64,000 bases of DNA from Paenibacillus_S vulneris (GTDB lineage: Bacteria; Bacillota; Bacilli; Paenibacillales; NBRC-103111), in contig NZ_BAABJG010000055.1 of assembly GCF_039543185.1 (NCBI RefSeq), positions 310,001 to 374,000 on the forward strand. Direction: 5' to 3'. This document shows positions 15,744 to 23,900 of the stretch, piece after piece. Every line of letters starts with the position of its first letter. Positions within the stretch are counted from its first letter, which is position 1. Both the position numbers and the translations under genes were made by a program. Under the pieces are notes generated by a model. It was not told where the DNA came from and ran no database searches. It was given only the letters and a program-made list of their open reading frames with translations.

Positions 15744-17900
15744 TTGGAATCCAGTGTGCATAGTGCGTATCAAGAGGAATTACAGCAATTGGAAGAGACT
15801 CTGGGGGAAATCGACCAGCAGCTGGAGGAGCTGCGCAAGATTCCTCCCTATACCGGAGAGGACCACACGGAGCAAGTGCTGGAATCGATTCGTGAATCCA
15901 GACGCCGCAACCTGGCGGTTGCCCGGAATGAGCCGTACTTTGGCAGGCTGGATTTTCAAGAGCAAGGCCAGAACGAGCCCTCTCCATTATATATAGGTAA
16001 GGTCGGCGTCGAGAAGGAATCCTCCTTGGATCTGATGGTTATTGACTGGCGTGCGCCTGTCGCTAGTTTATTTTATTCCTTCACAGGCGGTACGGACGCG
16101 GTTGCTTACGACTCTCCGGAGGGCACGGTAGAAGGTCTTGTTTATTTAAAAAGGAATCTTGTCATTCGCAAGCAAATCCTTCAGCGGGTCGTCGACACTT
16201 ACGATCGAAGTGGCGATCAAATGGCGGTGACCGACGAATTTCTGCTCTATCGGCTGGGAGAGAATAAGGACAATAAGCTCCGCGACATTGTATCGACTAT
16301 CCAGGCGGAGCAAGACGCCATTATCCGTGCGGTCAAGAACAGCGCTTTAATTATTCAAGGGGTCGCGGGAAGCGGGAAAACCACCGTTGCTCTGCATCGG
16401 CTCGCCTTTCTTTTATATCAATACCGGGACCAGGTGCGCGCGGAACGAATGATCATCCTGGCGCCTAACCGAATGTTTCTCGATTATATTTCCGGCGTTC
16501 TTCCTGAGCTAGGTGTCGGGCATATTCAGCAGACCACCTTCACCGACTGGGCGCTTGAGCTTCTGGAGCATGAAGTGAAGCTTGCAGATCAAGCCGAACG
16601 GTTGACCTACTGGTTCCAGGTCGGAGACCGCCGCCCTCCAATGGATGATACGGCTCCCGGCCGACTTAAAGGCTCCCTTTCATTCATGAAGTGGCTGGAT
16701 CGAGTCCTGCAGCAGTATGAAGCTCATGCGGTTCCCCGATCCGATTTTGTGCCTTGGGACGGAGCTCGGCTGCCTCATTCCGCCATTCGCAAATGGTATG
16801 ATGTGGAAAATAAGCATGAGCCGCTGATGAAGCGCCGTGAGCGTGTATTGGCAAGAATAAAGCGCTGGCTTGAGATGGAGCTCGAAAAGGTGTGGGAGGT
16901 TCATCTGAAAAAGGATTATAAAAAGAAAGGCTCGCAAAGGCTTCGCGAGTATTCGAAGCATTGGACCGCTTATACTCCTTTCTCCTTCTATAAGGAACTG
17001 TTTCAGACGGACGGCAAATCGGGCTTTATGACGAAGGAGCTGCAGTCGGAGCTTACAGAGGAATTAAGAGCGGATACGGAAGCTTATCTTAAGAAAAAAC
17101 GCGTTCAACCGGAGGATCTTGCCCCCCTCTTATATATTCGAGCCAAGTTTGCCGGCATCCATGGCGACCTTACATTTGACCATACGGTTATTGATGAAGC
17201 GCAAGACTTCTCTCCCTTTCAGGTCGCCCTGCTTCAGCTGCATACGCGTAACCAGTCCTTCACTATCCTCGGGGATTTGTCCCAAGGAATTCATGCCTAT
17301 CAAGGCATAACCGATTGGAACGAATTCAGCTCCTTGTTCGAGGAAGGCAAAACCTCCTACTTCCAATTAAACAGAAGCTACCGCTCCACCATGGAAATCA
17401 TCTACTTTGCCAACGAAGTGCTGACTCGCGGCTGGAAGCAGACGCCGGCGCTTGCGGTTCCTGTGTTCCGCAGCGGCGACACCGTCCGTATAGTGCATAG
17501 AGACGGGCCGAGGCTCGTTCCCGAGCTGATCCGTGAGATTCAGCGATTGCAATCTGGAGACGTGTCCACCGTAGCGGTCTTGGGACGAACCGAAGCACGC
17601 TGCAAGGAGCTGCATAAGCAGCTGAGCGCTGCAGGAATGGAAGCGAATTTCATCTCCGCAGGCCAGCAGCGTTATGAAGGGGGGATCTCGGTTGTACCTT
17701 CCTTTATGGCAAAAGGACTTGAATTCGATGCCGTTATTATTGTAGACGCGGATTCAGAGAATTACCAAGCCACACCTCAGGACGCCAAGCTGCTGTATGT
17801 CGGATGCACGCGTGCCCTTCACTCCCTTCAGCTATGGTACAGCGGCGAACCTTCCCCGCTTATTGCCGATATCTCGGGAGAGTTCGTCGTTCAGGGTTAA
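15744..17900 (+). CDS. HelD-like superfamily 1 helicase
   Basis: 718-residue UvrD/Rep-like ATPase of the HelD type, which binds RNA polymerase and helps release it from DNA. An N-terminal coiled coil (about 1-60, with QEELQQLEETLGEIDQQL) is the arm that enters the polymerase channel in HelD. It is followed by the split helicase core: Walker A GVAGSGKTT at about 206-214, VIDEAQDFSPFQ (Walker B) near 482, and LNRSYRST and FMAKGLEFDAVIIVDAD later. Length is near that of Bacillus HelD (774). The start codon is TTG with GGAGG about 9 nt ahead. It is monocistronic, with its own promoter and a terminator at 17932. A DNA-repair helicase of the same fold is the alternative. Confidence 0.85.
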   Translation: MESSVHSAYQEELQQLEETLGEIDQQLEELRKIPPYTGEDHTEQVLESIRESRRRNLAVARNEPYFGRLDFQEQGQNEPSPLYIGKVGVEKESSLDLMVIDWRAPVASLFYSFTGGTDAVAYDSPEGTVEGLVYLKRNLVIRKQILQRVVDTYDRSGDQMAVTDEFLLYRLGENKDNKLRDIVSTIQAEQDAIIRAVKNSALIIQGVAGSGKTTVALHRLAFLLYQYRDQVRAERMIILAPNRMFLDYISGVLPELGVGHIQQTTFTDWALELLEHEVKLADQAERLTYWFQVGDRRPPMDDTAPGRLKGSLSFMKWLDRVLQQYEAHAVPRSDFVPWDGARLPHSAIRKWYDVENKHEPLMKRRERVLARIKRWLEMELEKVWEVHLKKDYKKKGSQRLREYSKHWTAYTPFSFYKELFQTDGKSGFMTKELQSELTEELRADTEAYLKKKRVQPEDLAPLLYIRAKFAGIHGDLTFDHTVIDEAQDFSPFQVALLQLHTRNQSFTILGDLSQGIHAYQGITDWNEFSSLFEEGKTSYFQLNRSYRSTMEIIYFANEVLTRGWKQTPALAVPVFRSGDTVRIVHRDGPRLVPELIREIQRLQSGDVSTVAVLGRTEARCKELHKQLSAAGMEANFISAGQQRYEGGISVVPSFMAKGLEFDAVIIVDADSENYQATPQDAKLLYVGCTRALHSLQLWYSGEPSPLIADISGEFVVQG

Positions 17901-17931
17901 TTCATGCAGAAGTAAGCGACTATCTTTGCTT

Positions 17932-17976
17932 AAAAAATACAGGATACCTGAATTCGGGTATCCTGTATTTTTTTTC
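17932..17976. terminator. Bidirectional terminator between helD and the 2-hydroxyacid dehydrogenase
   Basis: AATACAGGATACC and GGTATCCTGTATT form a perfect stem around TGAATTCG, flanked by A and T runs on both sides, so it can stop both convergent transcripts. Confidence 0.9.
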
Positions 17977-18054
17977 GTTATATTATAAATGAGCTCAACG
18001 TAAAGCATCTGTATCAGCTTCGAATCCGAGGTCGTGCTTTGCAGAATTCATTTG

Positions 18055-19047
18055 TTATGCTTTCAGCAAGCTTTGAAACTCCGGAACCACGTAGGCTTTA
18101 CCACCGGTAAGTGCTCCCACCAGATTCCGGGAAGCGACCATGGCCATATCGTTCCGCGTTTTAGCGGTTGCCGATCCGATATGCGGTACCGTGACGACAT
18201 TATCCAGCTGCAGCAGCGGGTTGTCCGGCGAGGTCGGCTCTTGGGCAAACACATCGAGTCCCGCGCCGCGTATGATTCCGTTCCGCAGAGCATCGATCAG
18301 TGCCTCTTCATCTACCGTCTGGCCGCGGGATGCGTTGATAAAGAATGCGCTAGGCTTCATCAGCTCAAAATGCTCTTTACGGATAAAGTGAACGGTCTCC
18401 GGCGTTAACGGAGTCATCAGAACAACAAAATCAGACTCCTTGAGCAGCTGCTCAAGTGAGCAATATTGCGCGCCGAACCGTTCCTCCACCTCCGGCTTGC
18501 GGCTGCGGTTATAGTACAGCAGATTCATATCAAAGCCGTGTACGGCTCTCTTGGCTATAGCTTCCCCGATTCTGCCCATGCCGATGATCCCGAGCGTGGC
18601 ATGGTGAACATCCATCCCGAACAGGTCCTCCTCGCGAACCTGGCCCCTTCTCCACTTGCCCTGCTTGACGAAGGCATCGAGCTCCGCGATTCTTCTTGCC
18701 GAAGCCAGCATCAAAGCGAGCACCAAATCGGCTACCGTATCGTCCAGCACATAAGGGGTATGGGTTCCGATGACCCCTCTGGCTTTCATTTCCTCAATGT
18801 TAAAATGGTTATAGCCTACGCTGATAGAGCTTACCGCCTTCAACCGCGGCGCGCGTTCCAGCAGCTCGGCATTGACAGACGTACCGCTTAAAAGTAGTCC
18901 ATCGTAGTCTTTAATCTTGTCAAGAAGCTGTTCTCTTGGCATCGATCCTTGCCCGTCCCATAGGGTGCAGTCACAATGCTCTTGTAAATAGGCTAAGCAT
19001 TCAGCAGGAATTTTACGGGTAATGAGTATTTTCGGTCTAGATGCCAT
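18055..19047 (-). CDS. D-isomer-specific 2-hydroxyacid dehydrogenase
   Basis: NAD(P)-dependent dehydrogenase of 330 residues that reduces 2-oxoacids such as glyoxylate or hydroxypyruvate to D-2-hydroxyacids. The Rossmann motif GIIGMGRIGEAIAKRA lies near residue 155. The catalytic triad is visible as Arg in INASRGQTVDEEAL, Glu in FAQEPTSPDNP, and His in PHIGSATAKTR. It resembles the glyoxylate/hydroxypyruvate reductase subgroup most, but D-lactate dehydrogenase-like activity is possible. GAGGAGG precedes the ATG. It follows larE by 23 nt in one operon, which hints at D/L-hydroxyacid metabolism. Confidence 0.9.
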   Translation of the reverse strand: MASRPKILITRKIPAECLAYLQEHCDCTLWDGQGSMPREQLLDKIKDYDGLLLSGTSVNAELLERAPRLKAVSSISVGYNHFNIEEMKARGVIGTHTPYVLDDTVADLVLALMLASARRIAELDAFVKQGKWRRGQVREEDLFGMDVHHATLGIIGMGRIGEAIAKRAVHGFDMNLLYYNRSRKPEVEERFGAQYCSLEQLLKESDFVVLMTPLTPETVHFIRKEHFELMKPSAFFINASRGQTVDEEALIDALRNGIIRGAGLDVFAQEPTSPDNPLLQLDNVVTVPHIGSATAKTRNDMAMVASRNLVGALTGGKAYVVPEFQSLLKA

Positions 19048-19070
19048 GATCTTGCCTCCTCTTGCTGATA

Positions 19071-19913
19071 TTAGGATGCTGATCCTGCCTGTACGGCTTG
19101 CTGGTCCGGACTCAGCACCTCATTCAAGCTTCCGGAACGGTATCCCTTTAAGTCCAGTGTAACGTACGCATAGCCGATTTCCTTCAGCTTGGCGTGGACT
19201 GTGTCTGCCACGGCGAGCACTTCCGCCAGATCGGAAGCAGGTACTTCGATCCTGGCCAAATTCTCATGCTGACGGACCCGCACCTGACGGAAGCCAAGCT
19301 GGATCAGGAAATCCTCCGCTTGATCGATCATCGACAGCTTCAATGCGGTTATTGCTTCCCCATACGGAATACGGGACGACAGGCAAGCAAAGGACGGCTT
19401 ATCCCATGTGCGCAATCCGAATTGGCGGGACATATGGCGAATCTCAGCTTTTTTAATTCCTGCCTCAAGCAGCGGAGCAAGAACTCCCTTCTCATGCGCA
19501 GCCTGCAAGCCTGGGCGGTGCTCGCCCAAATCATCGGCAATGGCGCCGAAGATCACATGCTCGAAGCCGCGTTCCTTGGCAATAGGAATCAAGTGGTCGA
19601 ACAACGAATTTTTGCAGAAATAACAGCGGTTCGTCGGATTCTCCGCATAGCCTGGAATATCCAGCTCGCTCGTATGAATCACCTCATGCACTGCTCCTAG
19701 CTCCTTCGCCAGTGCTACAGCTTCTTCCTTCTCCCTAACCGGATAGGTTTCGGAATCAGCAGTAATCGCCAAGACGTTGTCGCGTCCCAGAAACTCCATT
19801 GCCGCCTTCAACAAGAATGCGCTGTCTACGCCGCCGGAAAATGCGACCACTACTTTCTCCATGGATCGCAGTATTTGGCCAAGCTTCTCGTATTTTTGTT
19901 CCATGGTCTCCAT
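19071..19913 (-). CDS. larE: LarE-type ATP-dependent sacrificial sulfur transferase
   Basis: PP-loop protein of 280 residues. LarE adenylates the carboxylates of a nicotinic-acid-derived precursor and gives up its own sulfur to build the nickel-pincer (NPN) cofactor of lactate racemase. The ATP pyrophosphatase motif SGGVDSAFLL is at about 25-34, and the conserved NRCYFCKNSLFDHL segment holds the Cys residues near 94-97 seen in the family. AGGAGG is 7 nt before the ATG. No larA, larB or larC lies in this window, so partners must be elsewhere or the protein serves another LarA-like enzyme. The neighbouring 2-hydroxyacid dehydrogenase supports a hydroxyacid link. Confidence 0.88.
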   Translation of the reverse strand: METMEQKYEKLGQILRSMEKVVVAFSGGVDSAFLLKAAMEFLGRDNVLAITADSETYPVREKEEAVALAKELGAVHEVIHTSELDIPGYAENPTNRCYFCKNSLFDHLIPIAKERGFEHVIFGAIADDLGEHRPGLQAAHEKGVLAPLLEAGIKKAEIRHMSRQFGLRTWDKPSFACLSSRIPYGEAITALKLSMIDQAEDFLIQLGFRQVRVRQHENLARIEVPASDLAEVLAVADTVHAKLKEIGYAYVTLDLKGYRSGSLNEVLSPDQQAVQAGSAS

Positions 19914-19929
19914 ATTTATTCCTCCTGAA

Positions 19930-19946
19930 GGCTTCCGAGGGAAGCC
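19930..19946. other. Hairpin in the larE leader
   Basis: GGCTTCC-gag-GGAAGCC is a perfect 7-bp stem with a 3-nt loop, directly upstream of the larE ribosome site. There is no T run, so it is not a terminator; a role in mRNA stability or translation is possible. A -10-like TATAAT for this transcript lies near 20033-20038 on the minus strand. Confidence 0.4.
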
Positions 19947-20085
19947 GTATCTTTTAATCGTCCCGGTATCGCCTCTAATCGTTTTGCAATCGTGTGCATA
20001 GAAATCATAATTAGTACCTGGATTTATTCATTATAGTCTTTTTTCACTTTTTGAAAAAGAGGGAAGCTCACAGGAGCGCATTATT

Positions 20086-21780
20086 TTATCTATAAGAAGA
20101 AGATATTTGGCACAATAGACCTTCAAACTCCACAGACGACAGCGGTTTGCTGAAATAATAGCCCTGCGCCTGACCGCAATTTTGCTCCAGCAAAAACTGC
20201 AGGTCCTCCAACGTTTCCACGCCTTCCGCTACAACATCCAGCTTCAAGTGATTCGCCATGGCTATAATGGTCGTGACGATAGCCGCATTATCAGGGTCCA
20301 TCGTAATATCGCGAATGAACGATTGATCAATTTTCAATTTATGAATAGGGATCTTTTTCAAGTAATGAAGCGAGCTATAACCCGTACCGAAATCATCCAT
20401 GGAAATCCGGATTCCTTCCTGCTTGAGCATGTTCAGCTTCTGGATCACTTGTTCGACATTGTCCATGGCCATGCTTTCTGTTATTTCCAGCTCAAGCCAC
20501 TGCGCTTCGAGCCCGCTCTCCTCCATCGCGCTCAATATATCATCGACAAGATCGGTTTTCTGAAACTGACGCGTCGACAGATTAACGGACACCGTAATCT
20601 TCGGCAAGCCGGCATCCTGCCAGCGTTTGTTTTGCATGCAAGCCGTACGGATAACCCAGTCTCCTACCGGAATAATAAGTCCGGTTTCCTCAGCTAACGG
20701 GATGAACAATGCAGGCGAGATCAATCCATGCTTGGGATGCCTCCAACGAATGAGCGCTTCCATGCCGATCAGTTTATTGCCTCGTATGTCGTACTGCGGC
20801 TGGTAATACAGCTCGAATTCGTCCCGCTCAAGCGCCTTGCGCAGATCATATTCAAGCTCAAGCCGGCGAAGAGGGTTGGATGCAAGCTCTTCATCGTGAA
20901 TTCGATAACCTGCATAACCTTGTTCCCTCTGCTCCTTCGATATTAAAGAAGCATGCCGCAGCAGGCCGTTCATGTCAGTTCCATCCTGCGGGTACCGGGC
21001 GATACCCACCGTTCCGGGAATGACGAACTCGCGGTCAAATACAGCGAAGGGGGCCGTCAGCTGGTGCTGAATGATTCTGACCTGTTCCGCTAAATCAATC
21101 GATTCGTCCAGACACTTGTACAAAATAACGAATTCATAATTGCCCAGCCGGCTGATCAAATCCGCACGGGTCATGCAGCGCTGCAGCCGCTCGCTAACCT
21201 GCTTTAGCAGCATGTCCCCCCAATTGATGCCTAACGATTCGTTAATAATCTGAAACCGTTCCAGATTGATCAGCATGATGGCAAAAGGAGCGTGAGGCAG
21301 CTCGCTTCCGGCCGCAGCGATCGTCTGCGTCAGCTGAATTTGAAATAAGGTTCTGTTGGGAAGACCGGTCAGAGTGTCGTGGTACGCCATATGCTCTATC
21401 AATTGAACGGTAAGCCTCTGTTCCGTAATATCCTTCATGACAAGAAACAAATAGCTATACCGGCCGCTGCGGGCGGGAATAAACCGGAAATGCAAGGTCA
21501 GCACATGCCCGGATCGGTGGCGAAAATCACATTCAATCGAGCGGATCTCTCCTGCAAGCGCCCGTTTATACTGCTCCATGAAAGACGCAGAGCCCCCGGG
21601 TTCAAGAAAAATATAAAATAACTGCTTCATAATCGTCAGGGAGTCGTAGCCGGTCAGCTTGATAAACTCGGGATTGGCTTGCCGGATACAGCCGCAATGA
21701 TCCAGCAGGATAATAGCATCTCCACTTAATTCAAATAAAGGATGCGATGTGATGGCACTTATCGATTCCGAGACACTCAT
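20086..21780 (-). CDS. PAS-GGDEF-EAL protein, probable c-di-GMP phosphodiesterase
   Basis: 564-residue signalling protein. A PAS domain occupies about 10-125 (SGDAIILLDHCGCIRQANPEF), a GGDEF domain about 135-295, and an EAL domain about 310-560. The cyclase signature is degenerate: where GG(D/E)EF is expected the sequence reads LGNYEF, so this domain probably binds GTP or regulates rather than makes c-di-GMP. The EAL domain looks active: EALIRWRHP, LEITES, DDFGTGYSSLHYL, KIDQSFI and VAEGVE are all present. It has no membrane segment, so it acts in the cytoplasm. It stands alone, convergent to nothing closely linked. It likely hydrolyses c-di-GMP in response to a PAS-bound signal. Confidence 0.92.
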   Translation of the reverse strand: MSVSESISAITSHPLFELSGDAIILLDHCGCIRQANPEFIKLTGYDSLTIMKQLFYIFLEPGGSASFMEQYKRALAGEIRSIECDFRHRSGHVLTLHFRFIPARSGRYSYLFLVMKDITEQRLTVQLIEHMAYHDTLTGLPNRTLFQIQLTQTIAAAGSELPHAPFAIMLINLERFQIINESLGINWGDMLLKQVSERLQRCMTRADLISRLGNYEFVILYKCLDESIDLAEQVRIIQHQLTAPFAVFDREFVIPGTVGIARYPQDGTDMNGLLRHASLISKEQREQGYAGYRIHDEELASNPLRRLELEYDLRKALERDEFELYYQPQYDIRGNKLIGMEALIRWRHPKHGLISPALFIPLAEETGLIIPVGDWVIRTACMQNKRWQDAGLPKITVSVNLSTRQFQKTDLVDDILSAMEESGLEAQWLELEITESMAMDNVEQVIQKLNMLKQEGIRISMDDFGTGYSSLHYLKKIPIHKLKIDQSFIRDITMDPDNAAIVTTIIAMANHLKLDVVAEGVETLEDLQFLLEQNCGQAQGYYFSKPLSSVEFEGLLCQISSSYR

Positions 21781-21891
21781 GATGTATCACTCCCACCCTG
21801 CCGTTCATGATTTTGGTTTATTATACCATAAGGACGTCGTCAGGATTGCAAATTTTGCAGAATGATGTAGAATTTTATCTCATTTAAAGTT

Positions 21892-21926
21892 AAAAAAGGA
21901 CCGCGAGGCAGCCCCCGTGATCCTTT
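21892..21926 (-). terminator. Terminator after glutathione peroxidase
   Basis: AAAGGA and TCCTTT close an interrupted GC-rich hairpin, followed by a six-T run on the minus strand, 16 nt past the stop. Confidence 0.7.
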
Positions 21927-21941
21927 GCCATACAGCACATG

Positions 21942-22418
21942 TTATAATAATTTCTCGATAGCTTCTTGCAGCTCTTGGTCCTCCGGGGCAACACGGCTGG
22001 AAAACCGCCCTTGAATATGGCCCTCCCGGTCGATAAGGAATTTCTCAAAATTCCATTTGACCTCGCCGCTCGGATTTGCCTGTTCCGTCAGCAGCTGATA
22101 TAAAGGATGCTTGTCTTCGCCCAAAATTTGGATTTTGTCCAATACTTCAAAGCTGACACCATAATTGGTGCTGCAAAATTGCTGGATTTCTTCCATCGTT
22201 CCCGGTTCTTGTCCGCCAAAATCGTTGCAGGGAAAACCGAGAATAACTAGTCCCCGTTCCTTCCACTGCTGATTGAGCTTCTCCAGGCCGGCATATTGAG
22301 GTGTAAAGCCGCATTTAGAGGCAACATTGACGATTAACAGCACTTTGCCTTTATACTCGCTCATGGATTTGATGCTTCCGTCTGCCGCTTGAACCGATAC
22401 CGAATAGATCGATGCCAT
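21942..22418 (-). CDS. Glutathione peroxidase-family thiol peroxidase
   Basis: 158-residue peroxidase that reduces hydroperoxides, in Firmicutes usually with thioredoxin or bacillithiol systems rather than glutathione. The catalytic Cys is in NVASKCGFTPQY (about residue 36), with the Gln in FPCNDFGGQEPG (about 70) and the Trp in KWNFEKFLID (about 122). It is the Cys, not selenocysteine, form. AAGGAGG precedes the ATG. It is divergent from the MoxR-type ATPase gene; an inverted repeat in the shared region may be an operator. Confidence 0.93.
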   Translation of the reverse strand: MASIYSVSVQAADGSIKSMSEYKGKVLLIVNVASKCGFTPQYAGLEKLNQQWKERGLVILGFPCNDFGGQEPGTMEEIQQFCSTNYGVSFEVLDKIQILGEDKHPLYQLLTEQANPSGEVKWNFEKFLIDREGHIQGRFSSRVAPEDQELQEAIEKLL

Positions 22419-22439
22419 GATCCATACCTCCTTCTTCTA

Positions 22440-22466
22440 CTTATTCTTCATCATATCATGAATAAG
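22440..22466. promoter_or_regulatory. Inverted repeat between gpx and the MoxR-type gene
   Basis: CTTATTC (22440-22446) and GAATAAG (22460-22466) are perfect arms with a 13-nt spacer, 22 nt upstream of the peroxidase ATG. It does not match the PerR consensus well. A regulator-binding site is plausible but unproven. Confidence 0.3.
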
Positions 22467-22565
22467 AATGGAATAAAAATCCTCCTCCCATTCGTATATC
22501 GGGGACGATTTTGATACAATAAATAGGTTATAACTGCCATGCCGCCCGAAGGAGGAAATTCCCCA

Positions 22566-23867
22566 ATGAATGAGATTGAGAACATACAGAATAAGCTGGA
22601 GCAGGCTATCCGATTGCTGGAGAGCAGATTCCTGGAGCGGGAGGAATTGATCCGTTTGCTCCTGCTTGGATTAATGAGCAATGAGAATGTTCTGCTGATC
22701 GGGCCGCCGGGCACGGCGAAATCCCAGCTAGCGAGAGCGGTCTCCCAGCTGTTCGGCAGCGGCCGTTGGTTCGACTATCTGCTGACCCGGTTTACGACGC
22801 CGGACGAAATGTTCGGTCCCGTTTCCCTTCAGCAATTAAAGCAGGACGTATACGTCCGTCAAACGGAAGGCTATTTACCGTCCGCCCATTTTGCTTTTCT
22901 TGATGAGATTTTTAAAGCGAACAGCGCCATCTTGAACGCGCTATTGTCTATCCTGAACGAACGCATATTTTTCAACGGACGGGAAAAGGAGCAGTCGCCT
23001 CTCATTTTCTTGATGGCCGCCTCGAACGAGCTGCCGGAGGATAATGATCAGCTGACTGCGCTGTACGACCGTTTTCTGATACGTTATGAGGTTGGATTTA
23101 TTAAGCAAATGTCCAGCTATGAACGTATGTTTCAGCTGCCGACGGAGCCTCTCCCTTCGCTGCTTTCGCTTCAGGACGTGGAGACCGTTCGCTTCAAAGC
23201 TGGCCAGGTAACGATTCCGGAATCGCTCGTCTATATGCTCTTCCGTTTAAAGACGGAAATGGAGGCCAAGGAATACTCTCTCTCCGACCGCAGATGGAGA
23301 AAGATCGGGCAAGTGTGGAAGACCTCGGCGGCATTGAATGGACGCGATACCGTCAACGTCTGGGATACCGTCTATACCCCGCATATGCTGTGGGATTATC
23401 CGGAGGACTTGACCGTTCTGCAAGAGCTGTTTCAAAAGGAGTTCCAAGAAGCGTTAAAGCAGGAATCGGAAAGAGAGCTGCCGCTGCGCACCTATGATCA
23501 GACCGCCAAGCACTGGTTGGGCCTTGAAGACGAGCTCCACGCCTTTCAATTCAAGAAGGAAGTCGGTGGCAGCATGAATAAGGACGCCCAGGAGCAGATG
23601 AAGCAGAAGCTGGAAAATTGCCGGGTCGAACTGGAGGATACGGCGAGAGCGCTGAGAGGTAAGCTGGTTCAGTGGCAGCAGCGGGAGAAGGATTTGCCCG
23701 GCTATATCCGCAACCAAAACTTTCTGCTTACGCAAACAGACCGTTTTGCGGTGAAGTATACCCATCTGCGAATTCAAGGCGAACGTATTCTGCAGACCAT
23801 TCAGGGACTGTACCGGACCTTGTTTGACCGTGAGATTCCCGGCGTCCAGTACGATTATACTTTGTAG
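22566..23867 (+). CDS. MoxR-family AAA+ ATPase, RavA-like
   Basis: 434-residue AAA+ protein of the MoxR/RavA group, chaperone-like ATPases that act with a von Willebrand factor A partner. Walker A GPPGTAKSQLAR is at about 46-57, Walker B FAFLDEIFKAN near 110, sensor 1 AASNELPE near 160, and arginine-finger region ALYDRFLIR near 175. The C-terminal half is helical with coiled coil (about 345-380), as in RavA's discoidal domain. The chosen ATG at 22566 has AAGGAGG ahead; the frame opens 9 codons earlier. The VWA gene begins 33 nt downstream. In E. coli RavA-ViaA influences respiratory complexes and aminoglycoside uptake; the role here is inferred by analogy. Confidence 0.85.
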   Translation: MNEIENIQNKLEQAIRLLESRFLEREELIRLLLLGLMSNENVLLIGPPGTAKSQLARAVSQLFGSGRWFDYLLTRFTTPDEMFGPVSLQQLKQDVYVRQTEGYLPSAHFAFLDEIFKANSAILNALLSILNERIFFNGREKEQSPLIFLMAASNELPEDNDQLTALYDRFLIRYEVGFIKQMSSYERMFQLPTEPLPSLLSLQDVETVRFKAGQVTIPESLVYMLFRLKTEMEAKEYSLSDRRWRKIGQVWKTSAALNGRDTVNVWDTVYTPHMLWDYPEDLTVLQELFQKEFQEALKQESERELPLRTYDQTAKHWLGLEDELHAFQFKKEVGGSMNKDAQEQMKQKLENCRVELEDTARALRGKLVQWQQREKDLPGYIRNQNFLLTQTDRFAVKYTHLRIQGERILQTIQGLYRTLFDREIPGVQYDYTL

Positions 23868-23900
23868 CAAGACCATCACAGTGACCGGCGGTGACCCTCA

